This document shows, in pieces, positions 1-11,450 of a DNA stretch of 64,000 bases (position 1 is the first letter of the stretch; every line of letters starts with the position of its first letter). Below the pieces are notes generated by a model, which did not search any database, had not been told where the DNA came from, and worked only from the letters and a program-made list of their open reading frames with translations. Where the stretch lies: the NCBI GenBank assembly GCA_039720395.1, contig CM077822.1, forward strand, positions 19,054,589 to 19,118,588, written 5' to 3'. Made by a program: the position numbers and the translations under genes. Source of the stretch: Liquidambar formosana. Taxonomy: Eukaryota; Streptophyta; Magnoliopsida; Saxifragales; Altingiaceae.

Positions 1-289
1 ACACAAGAAAAAATTTATTAAATAAAAAAGGAAAATTCCATAACCCAAACAGCTTCGACAACCCATTGTTACAACACGAGCATGGCCTTTGAACCAAATG
101 ATATTTCAAAACCAAATTGGGAAATAGCATGGGTTTTGGTTGCAGGATGTTTAAAATAATTTAACTATTTTTTATTGATTGGTCGAAACCCGACAGTTTT
201 TTTGGGAAAAAGAAGTGATCAATTTTATGTTGAAATATTCTGAAGCATCGAGCCTAATCTTTATGACTTTCTTGAGAAGTCTCAATTGT

Positions 290-536
290 TCTTCTTTTTG
301 CTATTTTTGTTTTAAAATATTTGTCCATTTTGAAAAATCAAATCATAATTTTTTTTTTTTTAACTTTCCTATACTATCCTTTGTTATTTCAATAATTACT
401 TTCAAATACAAAACCCAATACCAAGTAGGAGAGGGTACTTTTGGAAAATGGAATTTAATAAATGAGAAGGTAATGCAAGTTTCTCTTAAACTGTATGTTT
501 TGTCAAACTTAGTCTGTCTTTGTGAGATAGAGGGAG
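290..536. mobile_element. Degenerate Stowaway-like MITE
   Basis: The interior matches the better-preserved element at 30291-30560 along most of its length. The right end reads GAGATAGAGGGAG followed by TA, the Stowaway-type terminus. The left terminus is eroded and its position is approximate. Confidence 0.5.
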
Positions 537-892
537 TAGTAGAAATATGGAAGCCCTTAGACCTCTCCCTCTCCCAAACCTTAGGTGATCAATACCACTG
601 TGTTCCTTTGGGCATCAACAACCATCTCACCACTGACATATCCAGGCTTAAAAGATTTCACTTATATCCAGAAACCTCAAAACAAAAAAATGCTAGATCT
701 TGTGTAGAGAGCCGTATCAAAACTTTCATGGCTACATTATACTTCCACTAATGGCAGAAGTAAATTGGGTCTTCTACTGTCTCCGAAGTCTTTTTGGTGG
801 GTATGTTTGATCAAATTAACAGAGTATGGACCCAATTGTCTTTCACAACAAAATTATCCTCTACAGTTTGAACCCATCACAAACTCTAAGGC

Positions 893-1077
893 CTGACTCA
901 GTTGTTTGGTCGGAATCGGGATGATCGGAATGGAATATAATGAATTTCCTCTACTCTCTTCTCCTTTTCTCTCTCTCATTACAGCTTCTTTTCTCTCTCT
1001 CATTGCGGAATCTCGATCACCATTGAAATTTCATTTCATTCCCATTCTTCCTATTCCGGCCAAACAAATTAGCCATA
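893..1077. mobile_element. TIR-type MITE (GGCC...TTTGTTTGGCCGGAAT family)
   Basis: The left end has TTGTTTGGTCGGAATCGGGA and the right end has its imperfect inverted complement (CCTATTCCGGCCAAACAAAT). The same family recurs at about 30903-32583 (interrupted), 33356-33571 and about 60770-60890. It is probably PIF/Harbinger or hAT related; target duplication not resolved here. Confidence 0.5.
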
Positions 1078-2130
1078 AGAGATAGTCATCCACATCTTCC
1101 TCTATCTTTATCTTATACCAACTATATAATGAAGGTGTTGTCAATTCCAATGAAGCATGTCACTGATCGTCAAATAGGAATATAGGCATGCTTATCAAAC
1201 GAAGTAATCTTTCAAAAACGATAAGACAATTGATGTAATGGCTCACACAGTCACACTAGGCAAAATTCTTTCTATGAGCACTAGATGAGCCCTGCATTTA
1301 GGACGGTTAAAATGAGCCATATTGTAAGAGAAGTTCACCCCCACTACAAATTCATTAGTTGAGCACTTGAGCTAGTCAACCAAAACTCAGTTCTCAACTT
1401 TAAAAATATGTGAAAAGTGACTTCCAGCAAAGGCACAATTGGGAATTGCTTGGATGCTTCCTAATCGAATTAAAAACTAAACCAAAGAGAGAAAGGGGAG
1501 ACTGGTGAGCTTTTATTATAGATTACTATTAAATATTAATTCTACCTTGAGGTGTCCGTCTAGCACACTTTCGGAGAAAATTCAAAGGTGTTTTGAAAGC
1601 TAAAAGTTATTTCACACATTTTAAGAATGTTTAGTGGGTCATTCAAAAGGCCGTTCAAACAAATTGATTTTTATTAGTAAGTCATTTTAACTAGAAGTTA
1701 CTGTGAATAGCTTTGGGAAGTGCTGATTGTGGAAAGCTAAAAACCTCTTTAAGTGACCTTTTAGGGATGTGCTAGCATAACATGTCATTGCTTGCTAGCT
1801 AAAAGCAATGAAACCCAACCCAAATCATATATGACTACAAATGAATTTTAATTCACTTTAAAAAAATTAAGATTTATTATTATTTAGGCCATGATTTGAG
1901 TGTCATTACTTTTAAAAATGATAGTTTATCATGCCATTATTTTCCATCATTTTAATGCAAAATTAAAGGACTTCTAAAATGTGTGGTCACCCAACACCAA
2001 ACAGAAGGCTTTCTGCTTTTCATCTTATCCAGAATTGTGGAAGCCCAGCCATTCCAACAGATCGACAATAAATGTACCAATACTAGACCTCGCCTACACC
2101 TATCGATCAATGAGTCTATTACCAATAGCT

Positions 2131-2738
2131 TGTTGGAAATATTGAACAAAAACATGGATGTCAAAAATAAAATATACAATAATATAATTTATAATAAAAA
2201 AATAGACTTATCGATTGAAGCTTATGCGAACACTGTCCTTAAGAGTTGATTTGTGCCCCTCGGAGTGAATCACTCGGTGCATCAATCTAGGTCCTCTAGC
2301 GCCCCAACCCTCCAGGATACAACAATCGTGTTCCTCGTACTCATACACGTGCACTCGCAAGTACAAGGAACCGAACAGCTTTTGATCGTTCCATGAAAAT
2401 ATTTAACAAAAAATATTGAAGAAGACTAGCTAGATAGAATTTTATACAAAAGAAGTTTATACATAGAGAGAAAAGAAAGATTTAGAAAAGGTTTTCTAAA
2501 AACTCTTATGGTTTTTCCTCATTCCAAAGAAAAAGAAGAAGACAACAAAAAACCATCAAAATGATAATGGAAAAACCATCTTTGTCTTCTTCAAAAGGAT
2601 GTGTAACCTCCCAACAATAATATACCCACTAACTCATAATAATGGAGAATATAAATAAATATTATAAAGGCCATAACACCTCATAAATAAATAATAATTT
2701 GAATCACAAATATGTATTTTATTTATAAAAATACAACA
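2131..2738 (-). repeat. LTR of the AT-rich element (left copy)
   Basis: 608 bp, bounded TG...CA, nearly the same as 6707-7977 once the hAT insertion is removed. Both copies carry the GTGCACTCGCAAGTACAAGG segment and the long A-rich stretch before the end. Confidence 0.75.
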
Positions 2739-5700
2739 ATCTCCCACATGATTTAAATTATATAATAAAAAATATAAGGAACATGAGAATGCAATGCATC
2801 GGTAGTGGTGTCTTTTAGACTATGAACCATACCTAGGATATGTGAGTGTGACCTACAGAAATATGGTGAAATTATAAGTTTCTATGAACCAAATTTCTTC
2901 TTATAGATTAGTCGACTCACAACCCACATATTATTTTCGAAATTTGAGCTGTTCTAATCGGGGTGGCATGAATAGGCCATGCACCATACCTGGATATTCA
3001 TGAGTGCTCTAGAGAACTTGCCTAAGCTCTCATAGGAAGCGGCCCCACTTCCACACACATATAGGTGGATCCATCAAGTGTGCACTACAACTAAACACAC
3101 CACCCAAATAGGACTATGGAATCCATTAAGAGTTAAAACTCAACCTTAAACATTACAGTTTGCACTATCTACACCATAGGAAGGGACACTCAAAATATAT
3201 TCTATAAATGAAAGTGTACCCCAAGTCAACCAGTAACTTGTTATTACCCATATGAACTTACTTTCTAAGATCTCCATTCACATAGGTTGGGTTACTATCA
3301 CTGTTGATTGACCCTTATTACAGGCATAAGTCTCATTCCCCTCGATATATTATTCACTAAAAAGTGAATTAGTCAGAAGCTTAATAATTCTCATCTCTGA
3401 CTCTCTAAATAGCTGCTATTTAATATTGTGCTTCTAGGCACTACCCCATAAAATTATTTGCTCGAGCCGACAAATAATGAATAAGCACAAATTTCATTTA
3501 TAAATATATAATTGCTGAGATATTTCTCTCAACATTCTCATAGCTTTCTACAAGCCAAGTCATCAATTCCAACCTCCAAAGTGAACAATGAGACATATTA
3601 TCTTGGATAATTCCAAGGCACCATACCATATAGGCAATATAGGTCCACACATGGATTTCTTCTCATTTGAATCAAAGATTCAATCATCATCATTATTATA
3701 ATCTGTAAATAATATAAGAAATCCATAAAATTGATGACTGTTAAGAAAGTTGGGTACACAAATCACCTTTAATAAATTTTAAGTAAATATATCTCTTAGA
3801 AAGGGATATTCAAATTATGAATCACTGATTCATCTCACATCATTATATTATCAAATATTTAAATAAAAATATGCCATACAATACCCATAAATTTTCAAAA
3901 ATCATCATCATGATTTCTTTGAATCTCAACATTCAGTAATAACTTTTGTTAGCGCAACAAGATAAATAAGTATATATATGACCAATAATTTTAAAACATT
4001 TCCTTAGCCACTGAATAACATAGTTATTCTCAAAATTATTAATAATTCACATATGCCATTTTCTCAATATCACATATAATCTCAATGGGTCTGAACTAAC
4101 CCCATTTTCAGAAATTGAAATGATTAAACTCATTTTATCTCATTAATAAGACCAACAAACATGGCAACATACAATATATTGAGAAAATTCAATAATTTGT
4201 AAATTTAAAAATAAATATACATTCTCACGTAAAATGTGTTTTTGTAAGATGTGCCATCACAATTCAAGATATAATGTTTTGTTTACTAGTTTCAATGCAA
4301 TTTTAGCATTCACATAAACAGCACATCTTATAATTTCCATGTAAATTATATTCATATAGAACAAATTTAAAAGTATATTTATTTTTCTATGTCACACAAT
4401 ATATTTGTAATTGGACTCTTCAATTACAAACTAAAATTTTGGATTGCAAGAAAAAGATTATAATCATGTCAACATATGATATTACTATTCTAATATCAAA
4501 AAAATTAAATAGCATGAAAAATATTTATTTGAGTTTGACATGTCTCTAGAAAATCCATACTTAAATTTATCAATAATATTATAATCTCGCGTCATATAAT
4601 ATTTTTCACATTGTTAAGAGATCCAAAAATGTACGAGATGTGTATTTTTCTAATAATAATAAATTGGTAGAGTAATATACTTTAAATCATATACGCATAC
4701 CCATATTACTCGATATCAAATTTTTCAAGGTTCTTCAATGCCAATAAATTATGTTCATCATTAAAACTCATATATGGCTTAGCAACTAAATAATTAAACA
4801 CCTTTCAGAAAGCACATAGTTTTTAATCTCATATGACTCTAGTTGACATACCAATTTTTTATTATAAAATAAATAAATTTATCAAATTTAACATCGTCAA
4901 CCCCCACAGTTGAACCTCTCAATCTAAAATAATTCTCATTATTTAAAGAACTTTACAGATTAATATGTTAACTCAAAATAAAATTTGACATATATGATTC
5001 TCAATTATCATCTCATCATCAAATTTTATTTTCACTATGTGAAAAACCATAGTTACATACAACATCCAAATTATATAAATATTTCAATATGACAATAATA
5101 TAATCTCTACACCCATATTTGAAGTGATCAAATTTATAAACATCATACTTTTTCTCATAAGAATTATTTATGTATGCATTTGATCATACTTTATCAAAAT
5201 CATAAGTTAATTTGCGCACATAAATTAAGATATCATGTCCCATAATTAAATTCAATCAATTTAGTATTGACTAACAAGATATATGAATTTAAACAATCTC
5301 TTTAAGCATGATAAATGAAAGGTTAGTTACATATATTCACTTTAATCACCATTGGGCTAAAATATTAATTAAAGAAATAATTAAAGAATATTATTCTTAC
5401 AATTAAAGATATAGATTTGTAACCGAACTCTAACGGTCAAAAGAATTTAGTAGTATAATCATCATGAATATTAAATAATCCAACGCTCACAAAAATTTAA
5501 ATGGTCAATTGGTTACAAAAATAAATAATCAATTGATTAGCAATAATCAAACGTTATTACTGAAAATTAAATCAAATTTAATTAATATCATAAATTCTGT
5601 AACCGAATACAACAATTAACTCTAATAAATCCAAGAGTTAGAAATTAATAAAATTATGTTACTCTTTGAATTTTGAAAAATTCATTAAGAATATAATAAT

Positions 5701-6706
5701 TTCATAGAGGTAGCATTTATATAATTAAATTTGAAAGCAACCCCCCACAAATTCAAGCACTATGAAAATGATATAATTTTGACATCAAAAATAAAATAAT
5801 ATGCATGATCAAAAGTTTCAAATTCACAAGTGAATAAGATACATCTATTTGTGTAATTAAATTAGAATGGATATCGAAAAACTCTTATAATTTTATAATT
5901 CCCAATACAAGAATTATCACAACATGAATATATAATCGTAACATATAATTTAAACAAAATTTGTATTTGCTTCCAAAATTATAATTATTATATAGACGTC
6001 ATCATGAATTTCAATCCATATGTGAACGTTCTCTAAATTAATATAACACCAATTTTATTTTTCATTCTCTCACATAAGATTAATTTCTAAAACATTGTTT
6101 CACATTAAATCAGAAAATTCAGATTTAATTGATGTAGTAGAAGGCACATCTCCATTCTAAAAAATAATTATATTTCAATTTAAAAATAAAAATTAACAAA
6201 TAATAATCCATATCTAGAACAATGATTTATTTGTTATTCTTTTCTCATATGCAAGAAAATTAAAACATCATATAACTACAAAGAGAAGAGTGATCATCAT
6301 ATATATACTCCACATGAATCATACAAACTAAATCATCACTTTCTAAAATATTTAAAATTATTCATGAATCGTCTCCAAATGGAATCAAATTACACTATAC
6401 TTGAAAAAGTGGCATAGGATTCAAACAATTATATAATCAAGAAATTTCAAATATTAGAAATAACATCTTTCTAAAAGTAATTTTATTAATTCATTATGAT
6501 ATGATTTAACCTCACATACCTCAAAAATTGTGCAAAACAATAAAATATCAATTAATTGAATAGAGACTAAGATAAAAGAGTTATCCACTTTTTGTAATGA
6601 ACCATAAAAATCCAATAACTCAAAACAACATAGGATTCATGTAAATCATATACCAAACAATCATATCAATTGATTAACGACACCCAACAAGATCATCTCT
6701 TAAGAT

Positions 6707-7004
6707 TGTTAGAAATATTGAACAAAAACATAGATGTCGAAAATTAAAATATACAATAATATAATTTATAATAAGAAATAGATTTATCGATTGAGGTGTG
6801 TGCGAATACTGTCCTTAAGTAGGGATGGCAATGGGCTACTTAAACTAGGTATCCCGGCTCGGGCCGCCCCTATTGGGACGGGCTTGGGATTGTTTTAAAT
6901 AGAATAGGAGTGGGATTGGTATTTTATAAAAAATCCCGACTCGAGTTATGGGCAGGTTTGGGTCCCTGCCCAACCCTGCCCCGTCCCGCCCCGCCCCACA
7001 TAAT

Positions 7005-7053
<49 letters not shown>

Positions 7054-7977
7054 GTTGTGTTTACCAAACTAGTCTTCCATCATTTCATATAAGTGTTTTT
7101 TTTTTTTCTTTTTACTCATTAGGTTCTTGTGTTATTAGTTCCCTTATCTTAGTTTTTTTTTTTTTTTTTTTTTTGGTATTTTGATTGAGGTCAAAAGATG
7201 TTAGCCTCTGTAAGAGGATGGAAACCTCTCAAGTATTCACTGTTTAAGCATATTTAAACGGGTGCATTCATTGAATTGTCATAGGTTGGTAGCTAAATGG
7301 GAAATTAATGCCTTACTCGTGTAGGGTTTGGGTGGGGAATGGGTTTAGGGATTTTTTATAGGGTCGGGGTTGGGATAGGGGTCTTGTCCCGTGTAGGGTT
7401 TGGGCGGGGAATGGGTTTATGGATTTTTTATAGGGTCGGGGTTGGGATAGGGAGGTCCCGTCCCAAACCTGCCCCGTTGCCATCCCTATCCTTAAGAGTT
7501 GATTTGCGCCCCTCGGAGTGAATCACTCGGTGCATCTAAGTTCTCTAGTGCCCCAACCCTCTAGGATACAACAATCGTATTCTTCGTATACGTGCACTCG
7601 CAAGTACAAGGAACCGAACAGCTCTTGATCGTTCCATGAAAATATTTAACAAAAAATATTGAAGAAGACTAGATAGAATTTTATACAAAAGAAGTTTATA
7701 CATAGAGAGAAAAGAAAGATTGAGAAAAGGTTTTCTAAAAACTCTTATGGTTTTTTCTCATTCCAAAGAAAAAGAAGAAGACAACAAAAAACTATCAAAA
7801 TGATAATGGAAAAACCATTTTTTTTTTCTTCAAAAGGATGTATAACCCCCCAACAATAATATACCCACTAACTCATAATAATGGACAATATAAATAAATA
7901 TTATAAAGGCCATAACACCTCATAAATAAATAATAATTTGAATCACAAATATATATTTTATTTATAAAAATACAACA
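6707..7977 (-). repeat. LTR of the AT-rich element (right copy, interrupted)
   Basis: Matches 2131-2738 but is split by 6820-7488 plus its 8-bp target duplication. Without that insertion it is about 594 bp. Small indels against the left copy show the retroelement is old compared with the gypsy element at 10488. Confidence 0.75.
6820..7488. mobile_element. Non-autonomous hAT-like element nested in an LTR
   Basis: Terminal inverted repeats TAGGGATGGCAATGGG and CCCGTTGCCATCCCTA are flanked by a perfect 8-bp duplication TCCTTAAG (6812-6819, 7489-7496). That TIR form and TSD length are typical of hAT. The interior has a GC-rich left arm, a (TA)n tract around 7007-7047, homopolymer T runs and a 72-bp tandem pair starting at 7321 and 7393. 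There is no transposase. The uninterrupted LTR at 2131 shows the empty site. Confidence 0.88.
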
Positions 7978-7982
7978 TAGCT

Positions 7983-8987
7983 AGCATTGTGTTACTATGT
8001 GCATCAGCAACCATCTCACCACTAAGGCACTAACATACCAGGCTTAAAAGATTGGCTTATAGCTAGAAACCTGGTGGCTAAAAATGCCAACCTTTGTGTA
8101 GAAAACCATATCAAAACATTCTTGAAAATAAATTGACGACATTATACATTTGGCGGTGGCAGAAGTGAATTAGGTCTTTCATTGTCTCCATGCTCTCTTT
8201 GATGGGTAGGTTTAATTGATCAGATTATGTGAGAATGGGGACCCAGTTAGTTGTCTTTTATAAACAATAACTAGCCCAAAATCCCAAAATTACTTGCGGT
8301 TGGATGGGACCACAGACATACTTATCAAGCAAACCAAATAACCAATCCCATTTTTCAAAAATAGCGAGATAATTTATCTAATGCCCACATAGGGAACAAT
8401 TCTTTCAATGAGCACTAGATGAAATGGGATTCCCTGCATTTAGAAGGACAGTTCAAATAAGCCATATTGAAAAGAGAAGTTCACCCCACCACGACTCAGT
8501 CACTAGTCGAGCCAACCAAAAATCAGTTCTTTCATAGCTTCATAGCTAGCAACTACTACAGAGGATATAATATTGTATATATAGGACTGGCCACGTTGGT
8601 CGTTGGATGGATATCCCAGCCTGCCAATTGAACAACAGGAATATATGGATTTGTTTCCCAAATGACAATAGAAAACAGACAGAAAAGCAAAAACAAAAAG
8701 AAAAAAATAAAGGTTGATTTAAAGGTTTTTGTTCCTGTCTGCTACTTTTCTCTGTTTCAAACTTTAAAAATATGTGAAAGGTGGCGGCTTCCAGCAAAGG
8801 CACATGCAGTTGGAAATTGCTTGGATGCTGCTTCCCTAATTGAATTAAACTAAACTAAACCGAAGAGAGAAAGGGGAGACGACTATTAATTCTATCTGTT
8901 TGATAGTCTGATTTTCTCTCTGCTAAGCTATTTTTCTCTTCTTCAACCAAAACTCTCTTCTTTTTGTCATTTTTCCATTTGCTTCTC
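7983..8987 (+). other. 5' flank and leader of TIR copy A
   Basis: Aligns with 35808-36598 upstream of the intact TNL, apart from the 168-bp MITE present only there (36130-36297). It contains the promoter-proximal module (about 8768-8880) and the pyrimidine-rich leader just before the ATG. No clear TATA box was identified. Confidence 0.6.
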
Positions 8988-9515
8988 ATGACCACCCAGC
9001 ATCCCTCTTCTTCCTCTTCTTCAGCGGCCTCTAAATGGAGTTACGATGTCTTTTTGAGTTTCCGTGGCGAAGACACGCGCAAGACCTTCACCGACCATCT
9101 CTACACGGCTCTGAACCAGAAAGGAATTCATACCTTTAAAGACGATGAAAAGCTTGAGAGAGGAAAAGAAATTTCGCCAGGCCTCCTAAAAGCAATTGAA
9201 GAATCGAGGTTTTCTCTAATCGTTTTGTCAAACAACTATGCTTCTTCCACATGGTGCTTGGATGAACTTGTGAAGATCCTTGAGTGCAAAGAGACCACAG
9301 GACAGACGGTTTTGCCCATTTTCTACAACGTGGATCCGTCGGAAGTAAGAGAGCAGACGGGGAGTTTCGCAAAGGCGTTTGCTAAATACGAAGAAGATGA
9401 TTTTAAGGGGAAGGTTGAGAAGGTGGAGAGATGGAGGGCAGCTCTCACGGAGGTGGCCAATTTATCTGGTTGGGATTCACGCAATACTGCAGATGGGTAT
9501 AATATTTTCAACTGA
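8988..9515 (+). pseudogene. TIR exon of TNL copy A, cut off from NB-ARC and LRR
   Basis: The first ATG is 8988 (MTTQHPSSSSSS). The frame is a full TIR domain: DVFLSFRGEDTR at about residues 20-31, a conserved H37, then STWCLDEL with E93, the position of the TIR NADase catalytic glutamate. It continues through IFYNVDPSEVR to LTEVANLSGWD. By comparison with TNL-B the exon ends at 9496 (GATGG before GTATAA). Without splicing the frame stops at 9513-9515 after six intron-coded residues, giving a 175-aa TIR-only protein. No NB-ARC exon lies downstream: the duplicated intron stops near 28450 and is split by the 15.6-kb retrotransposon. It may be a truncated pseudogene or an expressed TIR-only gene; sequence cannot decide. 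Confidence 0.85.
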
Positions 9516-10487
9516 AATCATATCTGTCCTTTCTTCTTCTTCTTCTTCTTTCTCCTGTTTTTTCCCTTCTTTTTTTTTAAAAAATAAAAATAAAAAATAA
9601 AAAATTACGGAGTAACAATTAGGGATATCTCACACATTATTCCCACCAACCTCTCAGCCCAAACTAATTTCAAAAGATTCGTGTAAAATCTCCCGTATTC
9701 ACACGTAATGATAATTACTCCCTCAATTCTTAATTGACTCACTTTTGAAAAATATATTTTTTTTTTTAAAAAAAAATCCTATTAAATTCTTTCACATCAA
9801 CATATAAGTTTTTATCCCTTGTGTGCACATGCATGCCATGTTGTCATTAACGATTAAAGATGAAGTAATCTCGTTTGATAGGTCAAGTTGATAAGAAATA
9901 AATTTTATTTGAGAATCTCAAAAGGTGGATCAATGATTTCTCAAACTTGCGTCCCAAGAAAGAGGTCTTGAATTCGATTTTTCAATCTTTCTTGTGGTTA
10001 TCCACTAGTTGGGTTTATCCTTGACGTTAAATAACGCCCCAAGTGGACCGTGACCTTACCTGTATTCCAACAAATTAGTCAAATCAAAAGTGTGAAAATC
10101 TCTATTGACAAAAAGGAAAAGGAAAAAAAAATTATATTAACTTTTAATGATCTCAACTCTTCTTTTGTTTTGTTTTGTTATTTTTTTTTGATGATTTAAT
10201 GATCTAGCTTATCTGTTATTCTGATAACCAATTTAACAGTCTCATCTAGATATTTATTTTTTTCTCGAAAATTTTGAAAATTGCTTCACCATTCATGGAA
10301 TTTAACAGAATATCAATACGGTTATGGTGCACGTATCATTACGTACCCAAAAAAGAAAATCTCCCTATCATTCTCATCGCTGTATACCCTATAATATATC
10401 TCACATGTATAGGTTAATCACCTGTGTCTAGAATTCATCACATCTCATGCATACTCATTTTACTGGAGCACAATAGTCCTTACATAC
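9516..10487 (+). other. Start of copy-A intron 1, paralogous to TNL-B intron
   Basis: Matches 37124-38580 of TNL-B in order. Copy A lacks about 400 bp present at 37480-37950. A decayed Stowaway-type end (ACTCCCTCAATTCTTAATTG) is visible at about 9718. No gene is seen. The intron resumes at 26134 after the gypsy insertion. Confidence 0.65.
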
Positions 10488-11374
10488 TGTAGACATTAAA
10501 ATTTTGTAAAGCTCAAATCACCGTTGGATGGGTCAAATAGTCAAAGTCTAAAATATTTGACTAGTCAAAGATAAATGGGACTCATTCAAACTATAAGTGG
10601 ACATAGCCCACTTGATGAAAATAGGCCTGGTGGTCTAACCTATGCATTGGCCCAACTCACCAAATCAAATCCAAGCCATATGCCAACATAGCCCATTACA
10701 TCTGCGTGGGCCCCACATGTGGCACAATTATGAGGTTTAAATCACCCTCATAAGAAAGTCCACTCATGAAATATTGCCTCCCATAATTTGGGGAAATTTG
10801 TCTCCCCAAATTTGGAAACCTTTCAATAAGAATTTCCATAAATTTCAAATGAAGGAGAAAATCCCTCCTTAATTAATTGTATTCCCTAAGACTTTGGGAT
10901 GACAATCAATTCAAATTTAAAATTAAGGGGACAAATCTCCTTTTAAATCAATATTATTCCCTAAATCAAGGAAAGTCAAATTTGGGGTTTCCAAGAGAAG
11001 ACCTCCACCCTTGCCTATAAATACAAGGCTCCAATCCATGAAGAAGCACACACAGACAGAGAGCTCCTACCGACACTCTGCCGAGAAGAAGCGATAAGAG
11101 CATCTTCACTACCAAGTTTGAGTTTCGAGATTAAGCCACACGGCCCTCGAATCTAAACAAAGCAATTCAATCCACGTGTCTCTCTTAAGCGATTCAAGAT
11201 CAAGCGCTCACCGCCCCCTTGGATCGTAAAGCTCACGGAGATTTAATCAGAGGAATACTTTCTTTTGTAAAAGATATTCATAGAGAATTGTACCCATTCA
11301 TTTCATTTAATATAAATTGTTATTTGTCCGCATTTCTCGTTTCTTTATTTCAGGATACGAAATTTGTGTGTACA
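10488..11374 (+). repeat. 5' LTR of gypsy element
   Basis: 887 bp, TG...CA. It contains TATAAATA at 11016-11023, about 360 bp before the end, so most of the LTR is U3. I found no difference from 25247-26133. Confidence 0.95.
11016..11023 (+). promoter_or_regulatory. Candidate TATA box in 5' LTR
   Basis: TATAAATA in a GC-richer context (TTGCCTATAAATACAAGG), followed by an ACACACAGACAGAGAG leader. It probably drives genomic RNA; the same motif is at 25775-25782 in the 3' LTR, from where it could drive read-through into the flanking TIR-A intron. Confidence 0.6.
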
Positions 11375-11380
11375 AATTTC

Positions 11381-11399
11381 TGGCACGCCCGGTGGGACC
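11381..11399 (+). other. Putative tRNA primer binding site
   Basis: TGGCACGCCCGGTGGGACC begins with TGG six bases after the 5' LTR, where a plant gypsy PBS is expected. It resembles the TGGCGC-type PBS of Tat elements, but I could not assign a tRNA. Confidence 0.55.
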
Positions 11400-11450
11400 A
11401 CTCTGCCTCTCATCTTTATCTCCAAAGTTAACCTCAAATCAACAACTGCA

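Larger units (their letters stand above)
1..2130. other. Duplicated TNL 5' flank (copy A), no gene
   Basis: No convincing gene is seen. The stretch aligns by eye in blocks with 30290-30950, 32449-33100 and 33590-35820, the flank of the intact TNL. Shared landmarks are the segments around 600-720 and 1980-2128. It includes the promoter-proximal module found before both TIR exons (about 1408-1502 here), two MITE remnants, and about 200 bp near 1762-1955 that copy B lacks. The one long open frame (179-751) starts at TTG, has no family features and overlaps a MITE remnant, so I treat it as non-coding. Confidence 0.7.
2131..7977 (-). mobile_element. AT-rich non-coding LTR retroelement
   Basis: Terminal repeats of about 600 bp (2131-2738 and 6707-7977, the latter split by a hAT insertion) begin TGTTGGAAAT or TGTTAGAAAT and end ATACAACA. 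A 5-bp duplication TAGCT flanks the element (2126-2130, 7978-7982). The paralogous segment near 35808 has no insertion at this point. The internal region (2739-6706) is extremely AT-rich and shows no gag or pol frame, so this is a LARD-like or decayed non-autonomous element. Next to the left LTR the minus strand reads ATGTGGGAGAT, a purine-rich tract, which suggests minus orientation. No primer binding site was recognised. Confidence 0.75.

Noticed and set aside
179..751. 190-codon open frame on the plus strand
   Set aside because: Starts at TTG, overlaps a Stowaway remnant, has no family motif, and the paralogous flanks do not keep the frame.
11364..11450. N-terminal extension of Gag-Pol
   Set aside because: The start is TTG, lies in the LTR and runs through the primer binding site; the first ATG is 11451.
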